Shown in pieces: positions 22,168 to 30,644 of a DNA stretch of 64,000 nt. A program made the position numbers and the translations under genes. This stretch comes from an uncultured Eubacteriales bacterium (lineage in GTDB: Bacteria; Bacillota; Clostridia; Oscillospirales; Oscillospiraceae). Each line of letters opens with the position of its first letter. Within the stretch, counting starts at the first letter, position 1. Under the pieces are notes generated by a model. It saw nothing but the letters and a program-made list of their open reading frames with translations, ran no database searches and was not told the origin of the DNA. The DNA lies in NCBI GenBank assembly GCA_900545405.1, contig UQYT01000010.1:1-64000 (forward strand), in the 5' to 3' direction.

Positions 22168-23664
22168 ATGACACTTGAAGAAGCGAGAAAGAGTCTCAAA
22201 GACCTCGAGCTGCGCGAGTTTGCCTACAACCACGCGGCCGGGATGCTCTATTTCGACGGAGTGACGGCGGCGCCCAAGGGGACCTACGTCTCCCGCGGCA
22301 AGACGCTCTCCGTGCTCAACGAGGCGGCCTATTCGCTCTCGAACAGCGACGCCGCGCGCGAGACGCTGCGCGTGCTCTCGGACCACCTGGACGAGCTCAC
22401 CCCCGCCGAAAAGCGCCTCGTGGAGCTGCGCGAAAAGTCCCTGCGCTTTAAGAGCCGCGTGCCGGTGGACGAGTACGTCGCGTATAAGGACCTCCTCAAC
22501 GAGGCGGCCACCGTCTGGCGCGAGGCCAAGGCCAAGTCCGACTACGCCATGTTCGAGCCGCTGCTGCAAAAGATAATCGACGCCTCCCGCCGCTTCGCCG
22601 GGCTGGTCGAGCCTGAGAAGGACCCCTACGACTTCTGGCTCGACACCTACGAGGAGGGCATGACGCAGGAGTTCTGCGACAAGTTCTTCGCCGAGCTGCG
22701 CTCAAAGCTCGTGCCGCTCATAGCAAAGGTCGGCGCGGCGGAGCCGCCCGACACCTCGCTGCTGGGCGTCCGCTTCCCGCTCGACAGGCAGGACGAGCTC
22801 TCACACTGGCTCATGCGCTTCCTCGGCCTCGACCCGGACCGCTGCACCCTAGCCACGACGGAGCACCCCTTCACCACCGACTTTTCGCGCTACGACGTGC
22901 GCATCACGACGAAGTATTACGAGGACGCCTTCGCCTCCTCCATGTTCAGCGTCATCCACGAGGGCGGCCACGCGCTCTATGAGCTGGGCACTGCGGAGGA
23001 ATACGCCTTCACCAAGCTCGGCAGCGGCGTCTCCATGGGCGTGCACGAGAGCCAGTCCCGCTTCTTCGAGAACATAATCGGCCGCTCCCGCGCCTTCTGC
23101 AGCCTGGTCTGGCCGGAGCTCGTGCGGCTCTGCCCGGAGCTCGGGAGGTACGACGCGGACATGTTCTACCGCGCCGTGAACGCCGCCCAGCCAGGGCTCA
23201 TACGAATAGAGGCCGACGAGCTCACCTACAGCCTGCACATTATGGTGCGCTACGAGCTCGAGCGCGCGCTGCTCCACGGCGAGTTGAACGCCAAGGACCT
23301 GCCCGGGCACTGGAACGCCCTCTACAAGCAGTACCTCGGCGTGGACGTTCCGGACGACGCGCACGGCGTCTTGCAGGATTCACATTGGTCCGGCGGCGAT
23401 TTCGGCTACTTCCCGAGCTACGCCCTGGGCAGCGCCTACGGCGCGCAGCTCATCGAGCGCATGCGCGAGAGCTTCGACGTGGACGCGGCGGTGACCTCCG
23501 GCGACCTCGCACCGGTGCGCGACTGGCTGGGCGAGCGCATCTGGCGCCACGGCAGCCTTATCAAGCCCACGGAGCTCATGCGCTCCGCCCTCGGCGGCGA
23601 GTTCGACGCGAGCTATTACACGCGCTATCTCGAGGCCAAGATGCGCGAGGTGTACAAGCTGTAA
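22168..23664 (+). CDS. M32 family carboxypeptidase (Taq/Pfu type)
   Basis: A 498-residue metallocarboxypeptidase. The zinc motif is HEGGH (His264, Glu265, His268) within SVIHEGGHALYELG. The third ligand is in GVHESQSRFFENIIGRS near residue 293, and the M32-specific DEYTYSLH-like ADELTYSLHIM follows. The protein is almost entirely helical, cytoplasmic, about 500 residues and usually dimeric, removing C-terminal residues with broad specificity. ATG 22168 has GGGAGG ten bases upstream. Upstream in-frame codons lack a site. The stop shares a base with the ybeY start. Confidence 0.93.
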   Translation: MTLEEARKSLKDLELREFAYNHAAGMLYFDGVTAAPKGTYVSRGKTLSVLNEAAYSLSNSDAARETLRVLSDHLDELTPAEKRLVELREKSLRFKSRVPVDEYVAYKDLLNEAATVWREAKAKSDYAMFEPLLQKIIDASRRFAGLVEPEKDPYDFWLDTYEEGMTQEFCDKFFAELRSKLVPLIAKVGAAEPPDTSLLGVRFPLDRQDELSHWLMRFLGLDPDRCTLATTEHPFTTDFSRYDVRITTKYYEDAFASSMFSVIHEGGHALYELGTAEEYAFTKLGSGVSMGVHESQSRFFENIIGRSRAFCSLVWPELVRLCPELGRYDADMFYRAVNAAQPGLIRIEADELTYSLHIMVRYELERALLHGELNAKDLPGHWNALYKQYLGVDVPDDAHGVLQDSHWSGGDFGYFPSYALGSAYGAQLIERMRESFDVDAAVTSGDLAPVRDWLGERIWRHGSLIKPTELMRSALGGEFDASYYTRYLEAKMREVYKL

Positions 23665-24149
23665 TGGGCGCGAAGATAATGGTGAGCCGCTCTAGAAGCG
23701 GCCTTGGATATCCGGACGCGCGGCGGATGATACTCCGCGCGATAAACGCGGCGCTCCGCGCCGAGGACGTGGGTGTGGACTGCGAGATTAGCGTCCTGCT
23801 CACGGATAACGAGGGAATCCACGAGCTGAACCGAGAGTACCGGAACGTGGACAGGCCCACGGACGTGCTGAGCTTCCCGGCAAACGAGCTGACGCCGGGC
23901 GAGTTCGACGCGGAGATGTGCGACATCGACCCCGAGACGGGGAGAGCGTTCCTCGGGGATATGGCAATATCGCTTGAAAAGTGCGCGGCACAGGCTGAGG
24001 AGTACGGACACAGTTTTGAGAGAGAGCTGATGTACCTCACCGTCCACAGCACGCTGCATCTGCTCGGCTACGACCACGTGGACGAGGCGGAGATGAAGCG
24101 TCAGATGCGCGCGCGGGAAGAGATAATAATGTCCGGGCTTGGCGTCTGA
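23664..24149 (+). CDS. ybeY: Endoribonuclease YbeY (rRNA maturation factor)
   Basis: A 161-residue zinc-dependent RNase needed for 16S rRNA 3-prime maturation and ribosome quality control. The metal motif HSTLHLLGYDH is intact and FLGDMAISLEKC with RPTDVLSFP are diagnostic. An eight-residue run of arginines and serines near the start (VSRSRSGLGYPD) is longer than usual. ATG 23664 overlaps the preceding TAA by one base. It lies near its partner phoH and before era, as in other Firmicutes, although dgkA and cdd are missing between ybeY and era. Confidence 0.93.
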   Translation: MGAKIMVSRSRSGLGYPDARRMILRAINAALRAEDVGVDCEISVLLTDNEGIHELNREYRNVDRPTDVLSFPANELTPGEFDAEMCDIDPETGRAFLGDMAISLEKCAAQAEEYGHSFERELMYLTVHSTLHLLGYDHVDEAEMKRQMRAREEIIMSGLGV

Positions 24150-24184
24150 GCCCGTCTGAATGCACAGGGGAGAAAGAGAGAGGA

Positions 24185-25081
24185 ATGAAAAAGGGTTCTG
24201 CCGCAGTGTTCCTGAGCTATGTGCTCTGGGGCGTTTTCCCGATCTACTGGAAGCTGCTCGCGGACGTGGATTCGGTGTATGTGCTCTGCTGCCGCATCGT
24301 GTTCTCGCTTGTCGTGAGCCTGATCGTCGTGCCGCTCTGCGGCAAGTGGGGCGAGGCCATGCGCGTGCTGCGCGACAGGCGGCTCCGGCGCTATATGCTG
24401 GCCGCGGGCCTCTTCATCAGCTTCAACTGGGGCGCGTTCATCTACTGCGTCGCCTCCAACCGCGTGCTGGACGCGAGTCTGGCCTACTACATAAACCCCA
24501 TCCTCGCCATACTCGTGGGCTTCATCGTGTTCCGCGAAAAGCTCACGGCGGCACAGTGGGCCGCGGTGGCGCTGGCGGCGGCGGGCGTGGCGGCGCCGAT
24601 GGTCATGGAGGGCGAGTTCCCGCTGTTGGCGGTGCTCATCGGCCTCTCCTTCGCCATATACGGCGCAATAAAGAAAAAGGCCGACGTCCCGGGCGACGTG
24701 TCAACGTTCATAGAGACGCTGCTCGTCTCGCCCATAGCCCTGGCCGTGATCGTGGTCATGGAGCTGCGCGGCGGGCCGATAAGCACGGGCGTCATAGGCG
24801 GCTGGCGGCTGATTCTGCTGCCGCTGGCGGGACTTGTGACCTACCTGCCGCTCTTCCTCTACTCAGCGGGCATCCGCACGACGTCGATGTCGCTCTCGGG
24901 CATACTCATGTACATAAATCCGACATTGCAGCTTCTCTGCGGCATATTGCTCTATGACGAGACGATGAGCCCGGCCATGACCGTGGCCTTTGTCTGCGTC
25001 TGGCTGGCGACGATAGTGTTCGTCGCAGGCGGGCAGATCGCGAGAATAAGGGCAGTAACGAGGTGCAGCAACAATGGATAA
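24185..25081 (+). CDS. rarD: RarD-like EamA-family transporter
   Basis: A 298-residue inner-membrane protein with about ten helices, arranged as two EamA halves. The N terminus GSAAVFLSYVLWGVFPIYWKLL and the motif INPILAILVGFIVFREKL match RarD, a permease family first noted for chloramphenicol sensitivity and now linked to amino-acid or metabolite export. GAGAGG lies just upstream of ATG 24185. The 3-prime end overlaps era by eight bases. This gene is an addition to the usual ybeY-era spacing. Confidence 0.85.
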   Translation: MKKGSAAVFLSYVLWGVFPIYWKLLADVDSVYVLCCRIVFSLVVSLIVVPLCGKWGEAMRVLRDRRLRRYMLAAGLFISFNWGAFIYCVASNRVLDASLAYYINPILAILVGFIVFREKLTAAQWAAVALAAAGVAAPMVMEGEFPLLAVLIGLSFAIYGAIKKKADVPGDVSTFIETLLVSPIALAVIVVMELRGGPISTGVIGGWRLILLPLAGLVTYLPLFLYSAGIRTTSMSLSGILMYINPTLQLLCGILLYDETMSPAMTVAFVCVWLATIVFVAGGQIARIRAVTRCSNNG

Positions 25082-25958
25082 AAACGCAATGATAACCATA
25101 GCGGGCCGCCCCAACGTGGGCAAGAGCACGCTCACCAACGCGCTGGTGGGGGAGAAGGTCGCCATAGTCTCCAACAAGCCCCAGACCACGCGCAACCGCA
25201 TAACCGCGATAATAAACCGCGGCGACACCCAGCTGGTGCTGATGGACACGCCGGGCTTCCACCGGGCGCGGACGCGGCTGGGCGAGTACATGGACAAGGT
25301 CGTGCGCGAGAGCGTCGCGGACGTGGATGCCGTCGTGCTCGTCGTGGAGCCGATACCCTCGCCCGGGCCGCAGGAGACGGAGCTCATACGCCAGATACGC
25401 GCCTCCCGCGCCCCCGCGATACTCGCGATAAACAAGATAGACACCGTGGAGAAGTCGGAGCTGCTCTCCGTCATCTCGGCCTACGCCCAGGCGTATGACT
25501 TCAAGGCCATCGTGCCCATCTCGGCCAAGACCGGCGACGGGCTGGAGGCGCTGGTGGAGGAGATGGAGAAGTTCGCCGAACCCGGCCCGCACCTCTTCCC
25601 GGAGGACATGTACACCGACCAGCCGGAAAAGCAGCTGTGCGCGGAGCTCCTGCGCGAAAAGCTGCTCTGGTGCCTGGACAAAGAGGTCCCTCACGGCACG
25701 GCGGTGGAGATAACGCGCTTCCACGAGCGCGAGGACGGCGTCATCGAGATAGACGCCACGATATATTGCGAAAAAGCCAGCCACAAGGGCATAATAATCG
25801 GCAAAAACGGCGCAATGCTCGGCAAGATAGGCGAGATGGCGCGCAAGGACATGGAAAACTTCCTGGACGCCAAGGTGTATCTCAAGACCTGGGTCAAGGT
25901 CAAGGAGAACTGGCGCGACTCCCAGCCGCTGCTGCGCAACTTCGGCTTCAACGATTAG
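25074..25958 (+). CDS. era: GTPase Era
   Basis: A 294-residue ribosome-assembly GTPase that binds the 3-prime end of 16S rRNA. G1 is GRPNVGKS (11-18), the switch region is KPQTTRNRI, G3 is DTPG and G4 is NKID. The C-terminal KH domain contains the RNA-binding loop IIIGKNGAMLGKIG and ends in KENWRD. GAGGTG (25060-25065) precedes ATG 25074, inside the last codons of the permease gene. It is followed by a yqzL-like gene and recO, the typical Firmicutes order. Confidence 0.97.
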   Translation: MDKNAMITIAGRPNVGKSTLTNALVGEKVAIVSNKPQTTRNRITAIINRGDTQLVLMDTPGFHRARTRLGEYMDKVVRESVADVDAVVLVVEPIPSPGPQETELIRQIRASRAPAILAINKIDTVEKSELLSVISAYAQAYDFKAIVPISAKTGDGLEALVEEMEKFAEPGPHLFPEDMYTDQPEKQLCAELLREKLLWCLDKEVPHGTAVEITRFHEREDGVIEIDATIYCEKASHKGIIIGKNGAMLGKIGEMARKDMENFLDAKVYLKTWVKVKENWRDSQPLLRNFGFND

Positions 25959-26034
25959 CGTGCTGCCCACGCTTAAATATTCCCATGGCTGAACCGGCCC
26001 GCGGGCGCAGAAACTAGCACCAGAGGTGATGGCC

Positions 26035-26175
26035 GTGAAGAACGGCAGTTTCTGGACGCTGTTTTGTGAGACGGGCGAGCCGGTCTACTGGCTGCTCAGC
26101 CGCGAGAGCGAGCAGCAGGGGAAAAAACCGAAACCGGCGCCGGAGAAAAGCAAAGAGAGGGCGGCCCGCTCCTGA
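26035..26175 (+). CDS. yqzL: YqzL-like small protein
   Basis: 46 residues. The opening KNGSFWTLFCETGEPVYWLL resembles YqzL, which has a W-x-L-F-x-x-T-G-x-x-x-x-Y-L-L core and lies between era and recO in Bacillus and Clostridia. The tail is lysine- and proline-rich and probably disordered. GTG 26035 is chosen because AGAGG (26022-26026) lies eight bases before it. The ATG at 26029 would be only two bases from that site. Function unknown. Position is the strongest evidence. Confidence 0.75.
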   Translation: MKNGSFWTLFCETGEPVYWLLSRESEQQGKKPKPAPEKSKERAARS

Positions 26176-26204
26176 GCCGCCCCGTAAAAAGCGAGGCGAT
26201 ACAT

Positions 26205-26948
26205 ATGTACCACACCACAAGGGGCCTCATCCTGCGCGAGGCCAAGTACAAGGAGTCGGACAAGATACTCACCATCCTTACGGAGACGGAGGGCAAGATC
26301 ACGGCCAAGGCCCGCGGCGTTGCGCGCACGCGCAGCAAGCTCGCCGCGGCGACGCAGCTTCTGTGCTTCTCGGAGCTGACGCTCTTCGGGCACAAGGGCT
26401 ACTGGACTATTAACGAGGCCGTTACCGTGGAGCAGTTCCGGGGCCTGAGAGGCGATATAGAGCTGCTGGCCCTGGGCAGCTACTTTGCGGAGCTGCTGGA
26501 GGCCGTCTCGGACGAGGACTGCCCGGAGCCGGAGATACTCCAGCTCGGGCTCAACGGCCTGTACGCCCTCGCCTCGGGCATGTTCCCGCCCGAGCAGGTG
26601 AAGGCGGCGTTCGAGCTGCGGCTGATGTGCCTCTCGGGCTACCGGCCGGAGCTGGAGGGCTGCGCCAAGTGCGGCAAGGTCGACATCGAGAGCGGCTATC
26701 TCGTCCCCGCCCACGGCGAGCTGTACTGCGAGGACTGCCCGAGACCGGACGGCCTGCCTGTGGACAGGGCCGTCATCGAGGCCATGCGCTACATCGTGGA
26801 CGCCGCGCCCAAGCGCATCTTCTCATTCCGGCTCGACGACGAGGGCATCCGCCGCCTCGGCCAGGTCTGCGAGGCCTATGCGCTCTATGAGCTGGACCGC
26901 GGCTTTGCGAGCCTCGACTACTACAAAAAGGTTAGGAACTCAAAATGA
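26205..26948 (+). CDS. recO: DNA repair protein RecO
   Basis: A 247-residue recombination mediator that, with RecR, loads RecA on single-stranded DNA. The N-terminal OB fold shows the RecO pattern (GLILREAKYKESDKILTILTE, GKITAKARGVARTRSKL). The zinc module CAKCGKVDIESGYL, then YCEDC, has all four cysteines near residues 150-180. Length is normal. GAGGCG precedes ATG 26205. It overlaps mutS2 by four bases. Confidence 0.95.
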   Translation: MYHTTRGLILREAKYKESDKILTILTETEGKITAKARGVARTRSKLAAATQLLCFSELTLFGHKGYWTINEAVTVEQFRGLRGDIELLALGSYFAELLEAVSDEDCPEPEILQLGLNGLYALASGMFPPEQVKAAFELRLMCLSGYRPELEGCAKCGKVDIESGYLVPAHGELYCEDCPRPDGLPVDRAVIEAMRYIVDAAPKRIFSFRLDDEGIRRLGQVCEAYALYELDRGFASLDYYKKVRNSK

Positions 26949-29317
26949 CACAGTACGAGAAATCCGCTGCGACGCTGGAGCTGCCGGCGATACTCGCCAT
27001 GCTCGCGCACCACGCCGTAAGCGACGAGGCCAAGGCGCGCGCCGCGGCGCTCTCGCCCTCTACGGACGCGGCGACGGTGCAGCGCCTGCTCGCCGAGACC
27101 AGCGCCGCCAGAGGCATGATGGTCAAGCGGGGCAGCCCCTCGTTTTCCGGCGTCAAGGACGTGCGCGCCAGCCTCTCGCGGGCCGACATGGGCGGCACGC
27201 TGAACATCCGCGAGCTCATGGACATCGCGGGCGTGCTCACCGCCGCGCGCATGGCCCGCACCTACGCCGCCGGCGACGGCCGCGGCAACGAAAAGACCTG
27301 CATCGACGGCCTTTTCAACTCCCTCATCACAAACCGCTTCCTGGAGGACAAGATAACCGGCTCCATCGCGGCCGAGGACGAGCTCTCCGACGCCGCAAGC
27401 CCGGAGCTTGCCTCCATCCGCCGCCTCATCCGCGCCGCCTCGGCCCGCGTGAGGGAGGCGCTGCAGAAGATAATCTCCTCGCCGAGCTACTCAAAGGCTC
27501 TGCAGGACCCCATAATCACCACGCGGTCTGAGCGCTATGTCGTGCCGGTCAAGGCCGAGTTCAAGAACACCGTGCCCGGCCTGGTGCACGACGTCTCCGC
27601 CTCGGGCGCAACGCTGTTCATAGAGCCCATGGCCGCGGTAAAGGCGAACAATGAGCTGCGCGAGCTGCGTGCCCGCGAGAAGGCAGAGGTGGAGCGCATC
27701 CTCGCCGAGCTCTCCGCCGACTGCGCCGAGCACGCGGACGACATCTCCCGCGACTTCGGTATCCTCGTGTCGCTGGACCTCATCTTCGCCAAGGCCAAGC
27801 TGAGCTACGCCTACGACGGCATGGAGCCGGAGATATCCGAGCGCGCCGTGGTGCTCCGCAAGGCCCGCCACCCGCTGCTGCCCAAGGACACCGCCGTGCC
27901 CATAGACCTCGCCCTCGGCGGCGACTACGACACCTTGGTCATCACCGGCCCGAACACCGGCGGCAAGACGGTCACGCTCAAGACCATAGGCCTCATGTGC
28001 GTCATGGCCGCCTGCGGACTGCACCTGCCCGTAGCGGACGGGAGCTGCGTGCCCGTGTTCAGAGCCGTGCTCGCGGACATAGGCGACGAGCAGAGCATAG
28101 AGCAGAACCTCTCCACCTTTTCCTCGCACATGACAAACATCGTGCGCATACTTAGTGAATGCGGCCCTAATACGCTCATCCTCTTCGACGAGCTGGGCGC
28201 CGGCACGGACCCCACCGAGGGCGCGGCCCTGGCCATCTCCATAATCGAGTACGCGAGGGAGCACGGCGCCGTCATCGCGGCGACGACGCACTACGCGGAG
28301 CTGAAGGTCTACGCCACGACGGCCAAGGGCGTCATGAACGCCTCCTGCGAGTTCGACGTGGCGACCCTGCGCCCGACCTATCGGCTTCTGGTGGGCATCC
28401 CCGGCAAGTCCAACGCCTTCGCCATTTCGGAGCGCCTGGGCGTGCCGGAGGAGATAATAGCGGACGCAAAGAGCCGCGTCGGCACCGAGAGCGCCAGCTT
28501 CGAGGCGACGATAGAAAAGCTCGAGTCCGTGCGCCAGGCGCTGGAGCGCGACCGGGAGGAGGCGCAGAAGAAGCTGCGCGAGGCCGAGGAGAACCGCAAG
28601 GAGTCGGCCAAGATAAGGGTCGAGCTCGAGCTGCGCCTGGAGAAGGCGGAGGTGAAGGCCAAGCGCGACGCGGAGCGGATAATCGCCGAGGCGCGCGAGA
28701 CGGCGGAGGCCGCATTCGCCGAGATAGACGAGATGCGCTCCAAGGCGAACGCCGACGAGGACCACCGCGCCGCAAACGAGGCCCGCGCCGAGCTGAGGCG
28801 GCGCCTCAACGAGGCGGAGGAGCACTTTGCCGAAAAGCCCGCCATGCCAGAGGAAAAGCGCGGCCCCACGCGGCCCGCCGTGGTGGGCGACACGGTGGAG
28901 ATACTCTCCATGGGCGTAAAGGCCGAGGTGACGGGCATAAATAAGGATGGTTCGCTGAGCCTCAGAGCGGGTATAATGAACGTGACGGCCCGCCAGGACG
29001 AGGTGCGCGTGACCGAAAAGCAGCCGAAGAAAAAGGTGGTGTCCTCCGGCACGACCACGTTTCGCGAGGCGGCGGTGGCCCCTGAGCTGGACCTGCGCGG
29101 CATGGAGACGCTGGAGGCGATACCCGTCCTGGAGCGGTACATCGATTCCGCCGTCATGGGCAAGCTGCACACCGTCACGATAATCCACGGCAAGGGCACC
29201 GGCGCGCTGAGACAGGCGGTGCAGCAATCGCTCAGGAAAAACAAGGCCGTCAAGAGCTTCCGCCTCGGCCGATACGGCGAGGGCGAGACGGGAGTCACAG
29301 TTGTTGAACTGAAATAA
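26945..29317 (+). CDS. mutS2: Endonuclease MutS2
   Basis: A 790-residue MutS2. The MutS core ATPase has Walker A TGPNTGGKTVTLKT (about 334-347), the ST motif FSSHMTNIVRIL and Walker B LILFDELGAGTDPTEGAAL. A long charged coiled-coil arm spans about 500-620. A C-terminal KOW-like segment and the Smr nuclease domain follow, with LDLRGMETLEAIPVLERYID and IIHGKGTGALR. MutS2 suppresses homologous recombination and rescues collided ribosomes in Bacillus. The mismatch-recognition domain of MutS1 is absent, as expected. It is the last gene of the yqfC-to-mutS2 block. Confidence 0.95.
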   Translation: MTQYEKSAATLELPAILAMLAHHAVSDEAKARAAALSPSTDAATVQRLLAETSAARGMMVKRGSPSFSGVKDVRASLSRADMGGTLNIRELMDIAGVLTAARMARTYAAGDGRGNEKTCIDGLFNSLITNRFLEDKITGSIAAEDELSDAASPELASIRRLIRAASARVREALQKIISSPSYSKALQDPIITTRSERYVVPVKAEFKNTVPGLVHDVSASGATLFIEPMAAVKANNELRELRAREKAEVERILAELSADCAEHADDISRDFGILVSLDLIFAKAKLSYAYDGMEPEISERAVVLRKARHPLLPKDTAVPIDLALGGDYDTLVITGPNTGGKTVTLKTIGLMCVMAACGLHLPVADGSCVPVFRAVLADIGDEQSIEQNLSTFSSHMTNIVRILSECGPNTLILFDELGAGTDPTEGAALAISIIEYAREHGAVIAATTHYAELKVYATTAKGVMNASCEFDVATLRPTYRLLVGIPGKSNAFAISERLGVPEEIIADAKSRVGTESASFEATIEKLESVRQALERDREEAQKKLREAEENRKESAKIRVELELRLEKAEVKAKRDAERIIAEARETAEAAFAEIDEMRSKANADEDHRAANEARAELRRRLNEAEEHFAEKPAMPEEKRGPTRPAVVGDTVEILSMGVKAEVTGINKDGSLSLRAGIMNVTARQDEVRVTEKQPKKKVVSSGTTTFREAAVAPELDLRGMETLEAIPVLERYIDSAVMGKLHTVTIIHGKGTGALRQAVQQSLRKNKAVKSFRLGRYGEGETGVTVVELK

Positions 29318-29374
29318 ATACCCCGTTGCCTAACAGACCTTGTTGTAGTAAATAGACAAATCGGGGAAAATCAG

Positions 29375-29403
29375 TTGACGTTTTCAGTGAAATTTGGTAT
29401 CTT
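29375..29403 (+). promoter_or_regulatory. Sigma-A promoter of the HPr gene
   Basis: TTGACG, a 17-bp spacer and TATCTT ending near 29403, with a TGg extension upstream of the -10. The leader to GTG 29460 is about 50 nt. The mutS2-HPr gap also holds a weak CCCCG/CGGGG pair (about 29320-29370) that may be a poor terminator. Confidence 0.65.
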
Positions 29404-29459
29404 TATATTGCATGATGCCTGATTATCACAGGCAGGGGTTGTGGAAGGAGTGGCTCTCA

Positions 29460-29723
29460 GTGATATCCAAAGAGGTAACAATAAACAATCAGGTCGGTCT
29501 TCACGCGCGGCCTGCGACCTTCTTCATCCAGAAGGCTAACGAGTTCAAGAGCAGCATCTGGATAGAGAGGGATGAGCGCCGCGTGAATGCGAAGAGCCTT
29601 CTCGGCGTGCTCTCTCTCGGCATCGTGAAGGGTACTACCGTCAACATCGTAGCCGATGGTGTGGATGAGAACGAGGCCATTGCCACGCTCTCTGAGCTTA
29701 TCGACTCCGATTTTTCCGAGTGA
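29460..29723 (+). CDS. ptsH: HPr-family phosphocarrier protein
   Basis: An 87-residue HPr fold. GLHARPAT carries His15, the phosphotransfer site. The regulatory site NAKSLLGVLSLGI carries Ser46, the target of HPr kinase in Firmicutes. Both align at their canonical numbers when translation starts at GTG 29460, which GGAAGGAG precedes by nine bases. Earlier in-frame starts would extend into the promoter. No enzyme I or sugar-specific PTS gene is in the window, so both a full PTS role and a mainly regulatory (catabolite-control) role are possible. The gene is flanked by its own promoter and terminator. Confidence 0.9.
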   Translation: MISKEVTINNQVGLHARPATFFIQKANEFKSSIWIERDERRVNAKSLLGVLSLGIVKGTTVNIVADGVDENEAIATLSELIDSDFSE

Positions 29724-29742
29724 TCCGCGCAACAAAGTAACG

Positions 29743-29775
29743 GCGGGGGCGTGTTTGCTGCACGCCCCCGCTTTT
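29743..29775 (+). terminator. Terminator of the HPr gene
   Basis: A perfect 11-bp stem GCGGGGGCGTG (29743-29753) / CACGCCCCCGC (29761-29771), loop TTTGCTG, followed by TTTT. Confidence 0.92.
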
Positions 29776-29792
29776 GCAGGTTTGGTGATATC

Positions 29793-30644
29793 ATGTCAAG
29801 AAACAGGGCAATTTTCGAGATGCTGCTGTGCGCCGCGCTGTGGAGCATAGCGGGCATTTTTATTAAACTCATACCGTGGAACTCCGTGGTCATCGCGGGC
29901 GTGCGCAGCCTCATCGCGGGGCTGGTCATGTTCGTCTACATGCGTTCGCGCGGCATACGCTACACGGCCGACAAACGCAGCCTGCTCGGCGGCGGCGCGC
30001 TGTGCGTGACGCTGACCTTCTTCGTCGCGGCGAACAAGCTGACCACGGCGGCAAACTCCATCGTACTGCAATTCACCGCGCCGATATTCATCGTCGTGTT
30101 CTCGGCCCTGTTCTTCAAAAAGCGCTTTTCCCGCGCGGACATCCTCGCCGTGGGACTGACCATGGTGGGCATCTCGCTCTTTTTCTTCGACCAGCTCACT
30201 CCGGGGCATCTGCTGGGCAACTGCGTGGCCCTCGCCGCGGGCATGGCCTTCGGCTGCTACTACATGAGCCTCGACGGCGCGACGGAGAGCGAGCGCATGA
30301 GCGCCATCCTCACCGCCCACTGCCTGACCTTCCTGGTCAGCATCCCGTTCATCGCCATGTACCCGCCGGAGCTCAAGGCGGCGCCGGTGGCCTGCATACT
30401 CGTGCTCGGCATAGTCCAGCTCGGCATACCCTACGTGCTGCTGGGTCGGGCCTCGGGCTCCTGCCCGCCGCTGGCCTGCTCGCTGCTCGGCGCGCTCGAG
30501 CCGCTTTTGAACCCCGTGTGGGTGTTCATCTTTGACGGCGAGGCCCCCGGGGCCTGGGCGCTCATCGGCGGGCTTGTGGTCATCGTGACCATCACCGTCT
30601 GGTGCGTCCACGGCGACCTGCGCGAGAGGAAGGGCGCGGCATGA
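29793..30644 (+). CDS. EamA/DMT-family transporter
   Basis: 283 residues with about ten membrane helices in two EamA repeats. LLCAALWSIAGIFIKLIPWNSVVIAGVRSLIAGL opens repeat 1. LEPLLNPVWVFIFDGEAPG is the EamA signature in repeat 2. Drug/metabolite transporters of this class export amino acids, purines or other metabolites. The substrate is not predictable. The start at ATG 29793 has only a weak site (GGTG at 29784-29787). The upstream in-frame codon at 29751 lies inside the terminator hairpin and is unlikely. The stop overlaps uvrC by four bases. Confidence 0.85.
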   Translation: MSRNRAIFEMLLCAALWSIAGIFIKLIPWNSVVIAGVRSLIAGLVMFVYMRSRGIRYTADKRSLLGGGALCVTLTFFVAANKLTTAANSIVLQFTAPIFIVVFSALFFKKRFSRADILAVGLTMVGISLFFFDQLTPGHLLGNCVALAAGMAFGCYYMSLDGATESERMSAILTAHCLTFLVSIPFIAMYPPELKAAPVACILVLGIVQLGIPYVLLGRASGSCPPLACSLLGALEPLLNPVWVFIFDGEAPGAWALIGGLVVIVTITVWCVHGDLRERKGAA

